Assembly: GCA_014802045.1 (NCBI GenBank)
Contig: JAAVDA010000024.1
Location: forward strand, 1 to 64,000
DNA from: Bacteroides sp.
GTDB lineage: Bacteria > Bacteroidota > Bacteroidia > Bacteroidales > Muribaculaceae
Length of the DNA: 64,000 bases
Reading direction: 5' to 3'
The position numbers and the translations under genes were made by a program. Below, piece by piece: positions 42,127 to 51,049 of this stretch (its first letter is position 1; every line of letters starts with the position of its first letter). The notes beneath the pieces were generated by a model. That model was not told the DNA's origin and searched no databases. It saw only the letters and a program-made list of their open reading frames with translations.

Positions 42127-42984
42127 TTATTTGAGTGCGCGCAGGGCATAGGTTTGCTCTCTCAGATATTGGCCGAGGGTGGCAGGCGACTGTTTGTGCA
42201 GTGCCTGCTCTTCGATCGAGATGGGGTTGCCCACACTCACATGAATCTCTTTGCCCACCTTGCGGAACACTTCTGCGGGCAGACGGAGCGATCGTGCCGG
42301 CCAGCAGGCATGACCGAGGAAATTACACCACCAGCTGTTGCCGCCATGGAAGAAGATAGGTATTACCGGGACATTGGCACGGTAGATAATCTGAAGAATC
42401 GAGTCTTGCCACGGACGGTCAATCTGATGGCCGTGCCAGTCCACCTTGCTCATCGCTCCTGCCGGGAAGAATCCCACCGGCTGGCCATCTTTGAGCTGAC
42501 GGAGAGCCTGACGGATGCCGGCCACTGATACTGCGCGCTTGGAGGGATCGTTGGAGGCCCAGGCGTCTACTGCTATGAAGTTGGGGCGCATGGCGGTGAT
42601 CTGGTTGAGAATCATATTGACCATCACCTTAAACTGCGGCCGCCGAGAGCCGATAAGATAGATTAGGGCAATGCCGTCGAGAGCGCCGAAAGGATGATTG
42701 CTCACGGTGATGAAAGCCCCCTCCGGGAGATTGTCAAGCACCTGCTCGTTGTCAATGCGGAGTTTTATTTTGAACTCGTCGAAAAGCAGACGCCGGGTGA
42801 ACTCCGGCCCGGGAGTGTCGCAGCATTTTGCATGCACGGCGTTGACCTTGTCGACCGAAAGGAAATGCAGCAGCCAGTTGACGAGTTTCTCATGTCCGTC
42901 GAGTTTAGGCACGAGGTGACGGATGTCGTCGTAGTTGAGTACGTCGGGACGAATCTCGTAGTCGGAAGATTTGATGTCTATCAT
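42127..42984 (-). CDS. PlsC-like lysophospholipid/O-acyltransferase
   Basis: A 285-residue acyltransferase with the H-x4-D motif as TVSNHPFGALDGIALI (near residue 95), the substrate-binding GFFPAGAMSK and the later VPVIPIFFHGGNSWW. The arrangement resembles the O-acyltransferase (GlsA/OlsF N-terminal) type of Bacteroidetes, which esterifies N-acyl amino acid lipids, as well as ordinary lysophospholipid acyltransferases; sequence alone does not decide. Its start overlaps the PAP2 gene by 4 nt, so it belongs to the lipid operon. A 110-nt gap with a weak hairpin separates it from the next gene. Confidence 0.82.
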   Translation of the reverse strand: MIDIKSSDYEIRPDVLNYDDIRHLVPKLDGHEKLVNWLLHFLSVDKVNAVHAKCCDTPGPEFTRRLLFDEFKIKLRIDNEQVLDNLPEGAFITVSNHPFGALDGIALIYLIGSRRPQFKVMVNMILNQITAMRPNFIAVDAWASNDPSKRAVSVAGIRQALRQLKDGQPVGFFPAGAMSKVDWHGHQIDRPWQDSILQIIYRANVPVIPIFFHGGNSWWCNFLGHACWPARSLRLPAEVFRKVGKEIHVSVGNPISIEEQALHKQSPATLGQYLREQTYALRALK

Positions 42985-43934
42985 TTGTGCTGTTTTACGG
43001 TAATATAGTCGGCGTAGCGGGCCATGAATCTTTTCCAGGCGGGAATACGCATGATGAGTTTTTCAAAAAGGGAGTAGCCAATGAGAGAGCAGACTATGCC
43101 TCCGGCCACATCTATAATGTAGTGGTGAGAAGTGTAGACCGCGGTGGTCCAGATGCCCACGGTGACTATTCCCAGGATTATGCGCCACACCATCGGCGAC
43201 CGGAAATGAACCGCATAGATGAATGCCACGAAAGTGTAGGCAGAGTGGAGTGAGGGGAAGGCCGCGAATACATTGGCATTGCGGGCATATAGTGCGTCAA
43301 ACACTCCGAGGCCGGTCATAGCATCGAAGGCTTCGAGGCCGGCGGCCGAGCCGGGGGTGCCGGGCGTGGCTTCAAATCCGTGGAGAGCCACATACCATGG
43401 CGGAGCTGCGGGATGAATGTAATATCCGGCAAATCCTATGAGGTTTACCAGCAGAAACACGATGGAGAAATGCAGATACTCCTTGCGGTGGCCTGTGAAA
43501 TAAAGCCATAATCCGAATATAACCGGTAGAGGCACCCAGCAGAGATAAAACATACCGGCAAGGAAATCGGCCCACGGGGCGGTGTGGAGCGCAAACCATT
43601 CGTTGGGAGTGAGGCGCATGCCTGCTGCGGTGATGCCGAAGAGTGACTTCTCGGCATTGTAGAGCGGAGCCACATCTACAGGATTGACTTCGTAGTTGGG
43701 GAGCAGGTTCATCCAATCGTAGGATATACCGAAGAGAAAGAACGGCATGAGAGCCACGGTGAGGCAGCGGGTGGGACGGCTCGCGAAAAATAAGAGGGCT
43801 ATGATGAGGGCGAGCACCACGTGCTCTCCCCTGAACCCTATGCCATAGGCAGTGACAGCCAGCCACACACCGAGAAACACCACACATGATATGGACTCGG
43901 AGAGAGTGAGACGTGAAGACTGTGGCATGGTCAT
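42981..43934 (-). CDS. PAP2-family membrane enzyme, AUR1-like (inositol phosphorylceramide synthase candidate)
   Basis: A 317-residue protein with about six transmembrane helices. The PAP2 active site is kept: [13 protein letters not shown] (C2 His) and [13 protein letters not shown] (C3 His-Asp). Upstream, [11 protein letters not shown] resembles the APPWY-type element of AUR1-like inositol phosphorylceramide synthases. By analogy it would move the phosphoinositol head group from phosphatidylinositol to ceramide, which fits the known sphingolipids of Bacteroidales; a plain lipid phosphatase role cannot be excluded. It overlaps both neighbours by 4 nt. Confidence 0.82.
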   Translation of the reverse strand: MTMPQSSRLTLSESISCVVFLGVWLAVTAYGIGFRGEHVVLALIIALLFFASRPTRCLTVALMPFFLFGISYDWMNLLPNYEVNPVDVAPLYNAEKSLFGITAAGMRLTPNEWFALHTAPWADFLAGMFYLCWVPLPVIFGLWLYFTGHRKEYLHFSIVFLLVNLIGFAGYYIHPAAPPWYVALHGFEATPGTPGSAAGLEAFDAMTGLGVFDALYARNANVFAAFPSLHSAYTFVAFIYAVHFRSPMVWRIILGIVTVGIWTTAVYTSHHYIIDVAGGIVCSLIGYSLFEKLIMRIPAWKRFMARYADYITVKQHK

Positions 43935-44623
43935 GATTTGCTCGAAAGGGCTTTACGGCAGTGGCTTATGCGGGCAAATGCGGTCATGTTGGCAAAAACG
44001 GCAATTATACCCATGGCCACGATGAGAATCAGGTCGGGGCTGAATGCCGTGAGGCCACACTGGCCGCAGATGCCGGTGGCGAGGGTGGCTGCGCTTGTCA
44101 CAACCACACGCTCCGGGCGCTGCATGAATCCGATTTTACATTCGATGCCGAGGCCTTCGGCGCGTGCGCGCACATAGCTGACCATAATGCTTCCGATGAG
44201 TGCCACGAATGCAATCACCGCGCCGGCAAACTGATTGATCTGAATGAGATAGTAGGCTATGCCGCCGAGGGTCACGAGCTCGCAGTAGCGGTCGAGCACC
44301 GAATCATACATGGCTCCGAATGTAGAGGCCATGCCTCCGAGGCGGGCCACCTGACCGTCGAGCATGTCGAAGAGCGAGAACCCGATGATGAGGGCGCCGG
44401 ACAGTGTGACCAGAGAATAGTCGAGGCCGCCTCCATGAGAGGCGCGATAGCCTGCGATGACAATTACGACTGCTGCGGCAACATTGCCGAGAAAGCCGAT
44501 GGTGGTGACAGCGTTGGGGGTGATCCCCATCTTTATAAGGAGGTGTACGAAGGGATTGATCACCTTGTAGATGCCCTGCTGAAGGGAGTCGCGCTTCTGT
44601 TTGGAGGTCTCTTTTATATTCAT
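43931..44623 (-). CDS. Phosphatidylinositol-phosphate synthase-like CDP-alcohol phosphatidyltransferase
   Basis: A 230-residue six-helix membrane enzyme with a complete family motif, [28 protein letters not shown] (Asp 86, 89, 107, 111). The following [25 protein letters not shown] is typical of bacterial and archaeal enzymes that join CDP-diacylglycerol with inositol 1- or 3-phosphate to give phosphatidylinositol phosphate. The nearby inositol-phosphate synthase gene supports this substrate. It lies between the PAP2 gene (4-nt overlap) and the GtrA gene in the minus-strand operon. Confidence 0.87.
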   Translation of the reverse strand: MNIKETSKQKRDSLQQGIYKVINPFVHLLIKMGITPNAVTTIGFLGNVAAAVVIVIAGYRASHGGGLDYSLVTLSGALIIGFSLFDMLDGQVARLGGMASTFGAMYDSVLDRYCELVTLGGIAYYLIQINQFAGAVIAFVALIGSIMVSYVRARAEGLGIECKIGFMQRPERVVVTSAATLATGICGQCGLTAFSPDLILIVAMGIIAVFANMTAFARISHCRKALSSKS

Positions 44624-44662
44624 TGTTGCGGTGGTGATGATATGTCTTTTGAAGATGGTTTT

Positions 44663-45226
44663 TCAGGATTTGCGGTTTAGTCTGAGTCTGTCTACAAACT
44701 CTTCGGCCGTCTTGTCGAAACGGGTGGGACGATACACGAAATAGCGCTGGAGCACGAAGTTCCAGAACCACGACACCATGAGCGACACAAACAGACGGGC
44801 GGCCGCATAGTAGCCGTCGGGTTTGAAGCCTATGGTCTCAAGCCAGTGCCAGTCTTTGATGAGGCTGTAGACGGCCTGTGTGCCTCCGGAGTTGAGCAGA
44901 ATGCTCCCTATCCACACTATGGAGTATTTCACTATTACAGCGCGCCATGACACTCCCTGGGCATGGAAAGTGAAGCGGTAGTTGATGATACAGTTCACTA
45001 TTCCGCCGGCCACGGCTCCGATAGCCGTGGAGAGCCACGGTGCGAGTCCGAGCCACGAGAAAAACACGAATCCGAGTCCGAGGTCCACCCACGATGCTGC
45101 CTGAGAAGACACCACGGAGCGGAGAAACGTGAATATGAGCGAGTCGCTGGTCATCACGCGCTTCCCTATGCGTCCGGCCAGAGAGTCGGGAGTGGTTGAG
45201 TCGGTGTCGTTTTGCTGGTCGGTCAT
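44663..45226 (-). CDS. GtrA-family membrane protein
   Basis: A 187-residue protein with four transmembrane helices of the GtrA family, which is linked to transport of polyprenyl-linked sugars or lipid head groups across the inner membrane. Typical segments are FLRSVVSSQAASWVDLGLGF, IGAVAGGIVNCIINYRFTFH and FVSLMVSWFWNFVLQRYFVY. The start MTDQQND at 45226 overlaps the pgpA-like stop as ATGA, which fixes it; the frame stays open upstream but lies within pgpA. A role in flipping an inositol lipid intermediate is inference from position. Confidence 0.85.
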   Translation of the reverse strand: MTDQQNDTDSTTPDSLAGRIGKRVMTSDSLIFTFLRSVVSSQAASWVDLGLGFVFFSWLGLAPWLSTAIGAVAGGIVNCIINYRFTFHAQGVSWRAVIVKYSIVWIGSILLNSGGTQAVYSLIKDWHWLETIGFKPDGYYAAARLFVSLMVSWFWNFVLQRYFVYRPTRFDKTAEEFVDRLRLNRKS

Positions 45227-45720
45227 AGTATGAATGTATTGATTATCACGAGAATCACAACGGCATAGATGCCCGACAGAATATCGTCGGCCATCATTCC
45301 ATAGCCCCGGGGGAGCCGCTCCATCCATCGGATGCCGAGCGGTTTGAATATATCGAAGAATCGGAAGAGCGCAAGAGAGAGGAGTATCTCCCACCATGGG
45401 CATGAAGGGAGAACTGGAAGGAGTGAAATCCATTGGCCTACGGTTTCGTCTACGCAGGCAATCACCGGATCTTTGCCCCAGTAGCGCTCAGACACGGAGC
45501 TGGCCCATGTGCCGGCGATTGTGAGCGCCACTACAGCCACAGCTGTCACTATGAGGGTCACTTCGGCAGAAGCCCAGATATAGAGCGGAAGCCAGAGGAT
45601 GATGGCGAGGATGGCCCCCCATGTGCCCGGCGCCAGAGGGAGGAATCCCACGCCGAGAGAGGTGGCTATCAGTTTAGGAAGCAGGGGAAATTTCCCTGAC
45701 TGCGGTTGCGTCTGTTTCAT
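45223..45720 (-). CDS. pgpA: Phosphatidylglycerophosphatase A-like phosphatase
   Basis: A 165-residue membrane protein of the PgpA family. Characteristic parts are TSLGVGFLPLAPGTWGAILA, KDPVIACVDETVGQWISLLP and FRFFDIFKPLGIRWMERLPRGYGMMADDILSGIYA, with the conserved DExxG and ADD acidic residues. Next to a PIP synthase it may dephosphorylate phosphatidylinositol phosphate rather than, or besides, phosphatidylglycerophosphate; this is inference. The ATG shares one base with the stop of the ATP-grasp gene, and its own stop overlaps the GtrA start. Confidence 0.88.
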   Translation of the reverse strand: MKQTQPQSGKFPLLPKLIATSLGVGFLPLAPGTWGAILAIILWLPLYIWASAEVTLIVTAVAVVALTIAGTWASSVSERYWGKDPVIACVDETVGQWISLLPVLPSCPWWEILLSLALFRFFDIFKPLGIRWMERLPRGYGMMADDILSGIYAVVILVIINTFIL

Positions 45721-46604
45721 CAGCGTCGGGAGGGGGATGATTCGTTGTGTTTCTTGATTTCGGCCATTATGGCGCGGGCTATATGGGGTGCGGCCTCGGT
45801 GCGGCACGGTGCGAAGCTGGGCCAGTCGTTGAAGTCAATGATGCGTATTTCCCCTTCGGGAGATATGATGCAGTCGCCCCCGTAGATTTTCACATCGAGT
45901 ATTTCGGCCGCCTTGCGACAGATATCCTTGAGCCGCTCCAGGTCAAATGCTATTTCTCTCACGCGGCCGTTGATCTCTTCTTTGCCATACTTGCTGTAGT
46001 GGTCCATAAAGGGATAGAACCAGTAGAAGAACTGTGTGCCCGCTATGCCATAGAATTTTATGAGATCGCCTTCGAGGTGACGGTTGATCACCGCCCGCTT
46101 TATGCCTCTCAGAAAATATTCCTGAAGCACCTCCTGAGCCTCTTCGGCGTGGCGAGCGTAGCTCACATCCTCCTTGTGCATGGTGTGGAAATCGCCGCGT
46201 TTTATCCAGCAACGGTTGAATTTGGCTTTTACCAGACGGTCGCGCACGGCCTCGTCGGTGCTCACGATCAGACTCTCCGGATAGGGAATATTGCTTCCGA
46301 TGAGTATGCGTGTCATCCGTTCGCGGGTGCAGTTCTCTATACCGTAGCCTGAATTGATCACGAGGCATCCGTCGTCTTCCATTTTCTGGAGAATCTCGAT
46401 GCTGCGGTGGTCGCGACACATATTGACAATGATGCGCTCCGTCACCTTGCCGGTCATGAGCTGCTCCTCGCTATAGATATTCACCTCACATCCGCGCTTG
46501 CGGAGCTGCTCGGCCACGATATTGAGTATGGCTGTGTCGTTGCCTATATGATTGGGCGAGAAAGCTCCCGCTCTCATTACTGCGGCTATTTTATTTTCTG
46601 CCAT
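45720..46604 (-). CDS. ATP-grasp family protein in the inositol-lipid cluster
   Basis: A 294-residue protein with an N-terminal Rossmann-like domain (IAAVMRAGAFSPNHIGNDTAILNIVAEQL) and an ATP-grasp core: RCWIKRGDFH, NRHLEGDLIKFYGI and the metal-binding IRIIDFNDWPSFAPCR. Enzymes of this kind ligate a carboxylate to an amine or phosphorylate a small molecule. Its start overlaps the nucleotidyltransferase gene by 14 nt, and the two are probably a functional pair. The substrate is unknown; a head-group modification of the inositol lipid is possible. Confidence 0.8.
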   Translation of the reverse strand: MAENKIAAVMRAGAFSPNHIGNDTAILNIVAEQLRKRGCEVNIYSEEQLMTGKVTERIIVNMCRDHRSIEILQKMEDDGCLVINSGYGIENCTRERMTRILIGSNIPYPESLIVSTDEAVRDRLVKAKFNRCWIKRGDFHTMHKEDVSYARHAEEAQEVLQEYFLRGIKRAVINRHLEGDLIKFYGIAGTQFFYWFYPFMDHYSKYGKEEINGRVREIAFDLERLKDICRKAAEILDVKIYGGDCIISPEGEIRIIDFNDWPSFAPCRTEAAPHIARAIMAEIKKHNESSPSRR

Positions 46605-47331
46605 TTTTAATGTGTTGAATGGACTGGTTTTCAAATTCCCCCACCATCTGGCGGGCTGTGGCTATATCAGAGATATGATCCACGTCTATCACTTTGCCGA
46701 GCGGACGGGCCTTGAGCCGCAGACCGTCGGCAATCAGTTCGCGCTGAAAATTGCGCATTCGTGTGACCCCCTCGGCCAGACAGCGGCGCAGAGTGGCGAG
46801 TGCGCGCGGGGTGAGCATATATATGCCGGCCGACACATAGGGGGTGTCGCTTTCCTCGCGCCTGTCATGAAAAGCTGTGATATTCATGTCGGAGTCCACG
46901 GCCACATACAGGGGCTTTTCATCGTCGATGAAATCGGTCACACACATATAACCGTCGGTTTCAGTATCGGCCTCAAAAGCCTCCACACACTCTCTGAACA
47001 GTGTGGGAGAGAAAATGGTGTCGACCGTGGTGACAGCGAATTTACCGTCGAATCCGGCTGTGGCTTCGGCAAACGTGTGCATCGAATCTGGAGTGGTTTT
47101 CACTCTCACCACAACCTCCGGCTCCCTATCGCGCGTGCGGAGCCAATCGGCCACCTCGCTCATCTGCTCGTTGACAACCACTGTCACCGAACCCGCACCG
47201 GAATCACCCATGATGTCAAGCAGCCTCCCTATCATCGGGCGTCCGTCGATATCTACAAGTGGTTTCGGCACACTCACTCCCTCGCTCACGAGGCGGCTTC
47301 CCTCGCCGGCTGCTATGATGGCGAATTCCAT
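46591..47331 (-). CDS. NTP-transferase (sugar/alcohol-phosphate nucleotidyltransferase)
   Basis: A 246-residue nucleotidyltransferase of the GT-A-like NTP_transferase fold. The N-terminal FAIIAAGEGSRLVSEGVSVPKPLVDIDGRPMI holds the G-x-G-x-R signature and the catalytic Lys. VTTVDTIFS gives a metal-binding Asp, and VIDVDHISDIATA the second acidic site. It would activate a phosphorylated alcohol or sugar with CTP or another NTP; inositol phosphate is a plausible substrate given the context. It starts 6 nt after the pdxA stop. Confidence 0.85.
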   Translation of the reverse strand: MEFAIIAAGEGSRLVSEGVSVPKPLVDIDGRPMIGRLLDIMGDSGAGSVTVVVNEQMSEVADWLRTRDREPEVVVRVKTTPDSMHTFAEATAGFDGKFAVTTVDTIFSPTLFRECVEAFEADTETDGYMCVTDFIDDEKPLYVAVDSDMNITAFHDRREESDTPYVSAGIYMLTPRALATLRRCLAEGVTRMRNFQRELIADGLRLKARPLGKVIDVDHISDIATARQMVGEFENQSIQHIKNGRK

Positions 47332-47337
47332 GCGGGG

Positions 47338-48444
47338 TCAGGCGTCGTCTGATTTGGAAAGATCGAGCACCACGTTGTCGCTCTTGTTTTTCTCCACATA
47401 TTGTTTCCGGAGTGGATTCTTGCGGGCGGAGTCGTAGGCGCTGCGGTGGCGGGCGATATCGATGGCTGCATAGATTGCTTCGCGCATGGATTCCTCGTTG
47501 GCCTCACCGCGTCCGGCAATATCGTAGGCAGTGCCGTGGTCTGGTGATGTTCTCACGAAAGGCAGTCCGGCGGTGAAGTTCACTCCCGAGTCCATTGCGA
47601 GTGCCTTGAAAGGGGCGAGGCCCTGATCGTGATACATAGCCAGCACGCCGTCAAACTTTCGGAACGTGCCGTTGCCGAAAAATCCGTCGGAGGCATATGG
47701 GCCGAAGCAATTGATCTTCTTGGCCTGAGCTTCTGCAATGGCCGGAATAATCTCTTCTGTTTCCTCACGGCCGAGCAATCCCTGCTCTCCGGCGTGGGGA
47801 TTGAGCGACAAAACGGCTATTCGCGGACGGTCAATTCCGAAATCGCGCCTCAATGAAGCATCGAAATCTTTTATCTTTTCAAGCACAGCATCCCGGGTCA
47901 CGGCTGCTGCCACCTGAGCCAGCGGACAATGGGTGGTGACGAGAGCCACACGGAGCCCGGAAGCCGTACACATAATCATCAGTGCACGCTCTGATTCGCC
48001 GGCCGATGCTTCAAGATATTCCGTATGACCCGGAAACCGGAAAGTGTCGCTCTGTATGTTGTGCTTGTTGATTGGCGCGGTGACCAGCACATCTATATCT
48101 CCGGTCTTGAGATCGGCCACAGCCTGTTCGAGGGCGGCAAAGGCGGCTTGTCCGGCAGCGGGGGAGTCGATGCCCGGTTCCACTTTGGTGTCTTCCGCCA
48201 CCACGTTGATTATATTATATTGATCCTCGCGGGCGTCTTGAGCCGAACGAATCTGGTTGAGAGGTATGCCGGCCATCCCGATAGCCTTGCGATAGTATGC
48301 GGCAATCTTCGCCGAACCATACACCACCGGGGTGCATAGCTCGAGTATGCGGTTGTCTTCCAGGGCTTTGATAATCACCTCATAGCCCACACCATTGATG
48401 TCGCCATGGGTAATTCCTACCCGGAGTTTTCTATTGTCGTTCAT
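47338..48444 (-). CDS. pdxA: 4-Hydroxythreonine-4-phosphate dehydrogenase
   Basis: Oxidises 4-phosphohydroxy-threonine in the DXP-dependent pyridoxal phosphate pathway. The 368-residue protein begins RVGITHGDINGVGYEVIIKAL, with VTAPINKHNIQS, FPGHTEYLEA, MYHDQGLAPFKALAMDSGVNFT and TSPDHGTAYDIAG in order; these contain the metal-binding His residues. It is the first gene of the long minus-strand operon, although it has no obvious connection with lipid synthesis. Confidence 0.94.
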   Translation of the reverse strand: MNDNRKLRVGITHGDINGVGYEVIIKALEDNRILELCTPVVYGSAKIAAYYRKAIGMAGIPLNQIRSAQDAREDQYNIINVVAEDTKVEPGIDSPAAGQAAFAALEQAVADLKTGDIDVLVTAPINKHNIQSDTFRFPGHTEYLEASAGESERALMIMCTASGLRVALVTTHCPLAQVAAAVTRDAVLEKIKDFDASLRRDFGIDRPRIAVLSLNPHAGEQGLLGREETEEIIPAIAEAQAKKINCFGPYASDGFFGNGTFRKFDGVLAMYHDQGLAPFKALAMDSGVNFTAGLPFVRTSPDHGTAYDIAGRGEANEESMREAIYAAIDIARHRSAYDSARKNPLRKQYVEKNKSDNVVLDLSKSDDA

Positions 48445-48608
48445 GGAAATCTGCTGGTTTTCTAATCAATCGGCTAAATTAGTGATTTTTCTCCAAATCT
48501 CCCCTCCTCTCGGCCGAAATCTTTCTTTTCATGGCGATATCTCATTTTTTTGTCAGTGCTTTCGAATAAAATTCGTATTATTGCGCTTCAAAAGAAAAAT
48601 GTGTCCCT

Positions 48609-48836
48609 ATGTGTCTTGCTTTGCCGGGAAAAGTGATAGAAGTGACCGATGACGGTCTGCTGCGCATGGCTCTCGTGGATTTCTGCGGTGTGTGTCGCAA
48701 TGTGTGTGTGGATACTGTCGACTCAGTGTCGCCGGGCGACTATGTGGTGGCCCATGCCGGAGTGGCTATCTCCGTGCTCGATGAAGCCACGGCGCTCGCC
48801 ACTATAGACGACCTCAAAAAAATGGCCGGATGCTGA
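48609..48836 (+). CDS. hypC: Hydrogenase maturation chaperone HypC
   Basis: A 75-residue chaperone beginning with the invariant MCLALPGKV; the Cys after the start Met carries the Fe(CN)2CO precursor to the large subunit. The rest (VDFCGVCRNVCVDTVDSVSPGDYVVAHAGVAISVLDE) matches HypC/HybG. The first gene of the hydrogenase locus, it overlaps hypD by 7 nt. The 164 nt between it and pdxA hold divergent promoter sequence, with only weak boxes (TTTG at 48549-48552, TATTATTG at 48576-48583). Confidence 0.95.
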   Translation: MCLALPGKVIEVTDDGLLRMALVDFCGVCRNVCVDTVDSVSPGDYVVAHAGVAISVLDEATALATIDDLKKMAGC

Positions 48837-49927
48837 TTTCGCCGGACTCTTCCGCCCCCTACCGCGATGCCGCCTCGATGCGGGGATTGCTGCAGCGGAT
48901 AGAAGCTGCCGTGACCCGTCCGTGGAACATCATGGAGGTATGCGGTGGCCAGACATTCACCCTTACCCGCTACAGACTTGAGGAGCTCCTCCCATCGGAG
49001 GTGAAGATGCTCCACGGACCCGGATGCCCGGTGTGTGTCACTCCGGCCGAGGTAATAGACACCGCTATCAGCATTGCCTCACGCAAGGAGGTGATATTAT
49101 GCTCATTTGGCGATATGCTCCGTGTGCCGGGCACTGACGGGTCTCTTCTTCGGGCGAAAGCTGCCGGAGCCGACGTCAGACTGCTCTATTCTCCGGTAGA
49201 TGCCATAAAGATAGCCCGGGAAAACCCCGGCAGAGAGGTGGTGTTTCTTGCCATCGGATTTGAGACAACCATGCCATCCTATGCCGTGATGGTTGAGAAA
49301 GCCGCCGAAGCCGGCATAGGCAACCTCTCGCTCCTCACCTCGCTCTACACTGTGCCGGCGGCCGTCAGAGCCATAAAGAAAGACCCCGATTCAAGAGTGG
49401 ATGCTTTGCTTGCGGCGGGCCATGTGTGTGCGGTCACCGGCACCGCCCCCTACAAGGCTCTGGCCGCCCAACTCAACATGCCGGTAGTTGTGACCGGTTT
49501 TGAGCCGGCAGATATGCTTCTGGGCATACTCCGGGCTGTAGAGATGCTCGAAAGGGGCGAATCGGCATGCGTCAACGCCTATCGGAGGGTGGTGAAGGAG
49601 GAGGGCAATCGGGTGGCGCAGGAAGCTGTGAGCCGTGTCTTTTCCCAGGCTCCCGCCCACTGGAGAGGAATAGGCACTATAGAGGGGAGCGGCATGGTGC
49701 TCCGCCCCGGATATGAACATTTTGATGCCCGCCGGCGTTGGAAAGATGTTAAGCCTGCGGTGTGTCTGGCCGAAAGCTCTCCCTGCATAGCCGGACGGAT
49801 CATGAGAGGGCTTGCAAATCCGTCAGACTGTGTGTCGTTCGGATGCGGATGCACTCCCGACAATCCTCTCGGCGCTCCGATGGTCTCGGCCGAAGGAGTC
49901 TGCGCTGCTCACTACAGATACCGATAG
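48830..49927 (+). CDS. hypD: Hydrogenase maturation protein HypD
   Basis: A 365-residue [4Fe-4S] protein that assembles the Fe(CN)2CO group with HypC. Motifs are IMEVCGGQTFTLTRY, KMLHGPGCPVCVTP, AIGFETTMPSYA, LAAGHVCAVTGTAPY and, near the end, CIAGRIMRGLANPSDCVSFGCGCTPDNPLGAPMVS, which contains cluster ligands. It is translationally coupled to hypC (7-nt overlap), and hypE follows after 56 nt. Confidence 0.96.
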   Translation: MLISPDSSAPYRDAASMRGLLQRIEAAVTRPWNIMEVCGGQTFTLTRYRLEELLPSEVKMLHGPGCPVCVTPAEVIDTAISIASRKEVILCSFGDMLRVPGTDGSLLRAKAAGADVRLLYSPVDAIKIARENPGREVVFLAIGFETTMPSYAVMVEKAAEAGIGNLSLLTSLYTVPAAVRAIKKDPDSRVDALLAAGHVCAVTGTAPYKALAAQLNMPVVVTGFEPADMLLGILRAVEMLERGESACVNAYRRVVKEEGNRVAQEAVSRVFSQAPAHWRGIGTIEGSGMVLRPGYEHFDARRRWKDVKPAVCLAESSPCIAGRIMRGLANPSDCVSFGCGCTPDNPLGAPMVSAEGVCAAHYRYR

Positions 49928-49983
49928 AAACTATCCATACCAATAAAAACTATCCATCCCCAATAAATTCATCACTCATATAT

Positions 49984-51027
49984 ATGACCCCCACCTGTCC
50001 GATACCCGACCGAATCACCGACCGAATAGAGCTTGCCCACGGAAGCGGAGGCTCGATGACTTCGCGTTTGATAGAGCGAATCTTCCGGCCCCGTTTCGGC
50101 AATAGTCTTCTTGACCGAGGGCTCGACAGCGCCATCCTGCCGCCATCGGGAGAAAGAATGGCATTCACTACCGACACTTTCGTGGTGAGCCCCCTTTTCT
50201 TCCCCGGAGGAAATATCGGCGATCTGGCGGTTAACGGCACGGTCAACGACCTCCTGTCGGTTGGAGCGACCCCGAGATATATATCTGTGGGATTCGTTAT
50301 CGAAGAGGGACTTCCGATTGCCGATCTCAAGCAAATTGCCGATTCCATGGCCGCCGCAGCGAGAGAGGCAGAAGTAGAAATCGTCACCGGCGATACCAAG
50401 GTGGTGGAACACGGAAAGTGTGACGGGATTTATATCAATACCGCCGGAATCGGCATCCTCCCTCCATCGCTTGATCTTGACCCTGACAACATTCGTCCTG
50501 ACGATGTGATTATAATTACCGGTCCCATAGCTTCGCATGGCATGGCCGTTATGTCGCAGAGAGAACAGCTCGGATTCAGCTCTGCCATTGAGAGCGACAC
50601 CGCATCTCTCGGCGATATAGTCCATGCACTTCTCTCGGTGGCTCCGGGGCTCCGTGTGCTCCGCGACCCCACCAGAGGCGGCCTTGCCGGCACTCTGTGT
50701 GAATTTGCCGCCGCCTCTGGCGTGAATATAGAGATAGTTGAAGATGCTATCCCCATAAATCCCCGGGTCAGCTCGGCCTGCGAACTTCTCGGTCTTGACC
50801 CGCTCCATGTGGCCAACGAGGGGATAATGGTGGCCGTAGTGCCTCCGGCTGAGGCCGAGGCCGCTCTGGCAGCTGTGCGCCGTTCGGCCCACGGAGCAGA
50901 CGGCGCCATTATCGGAAAGGCCTGTGCGCCCGATCCTGAAGGGGGGCGGGTGTGGCTTCGCCTTCCGTTAGGCAACCGTCGGCTCATCGAGCCTCTGGCC
51001 GGCGACCAATTGCCCCGAATATGCTGA
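49984..51027 (+). CDS. hypE: Hydrogenase maturation protein HypE
   Basis: A 347-residue ATP-dependent dehydratase that turns the C-terminal Cys thiocarboxamide into thiocyanate as the CN source. Family features are ELAHGSGGSMTSRLIE, TTDTFVVSPLFFPGGNIGDLAVNGTVNDL and LRDPTRGGLAGTLCE. The protein ends with the invariant PRIC, the carbamoylation site. The ATG at 49984 gives the standard N terminus; the frame upstream overlaps hypD and is not coding. HypA, HypB and HypF are not in the window. Confidence 0.96.
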   Translation: MTPTCPIPDRITDRIELAHGSGGSMTSRLIERIFRPRFGNSLLDRGLDSAILPPSGERMAFTTDTFVVSPLFFPGGNIGDLAVNGTVNDLLSVGATPRYISVGFVIEEGLPIADLKQIADSMAAAAREAEVEIVTGDTKVVEHGKCDGIYINTAGIGILPPSLDLDPDNIRPDDVIIITGPIASHGMAVMSQREQLGFSSAIESDTASLGDIVHALLSVAPGLRVLRDPTRGGLAGTLCEFAAASGVNIEIVEDAIPINPRVSSACELLGLDPLHVANEGIMVAVVPPAEAEAALAAVRRSAHGADGAIIGKACAPDPEGGRVWLRLPLGNRRLIEPLAGDQLPRIC

Positions 51028-51049
51028 AAATATCCTTAAGCCTCCAAAT

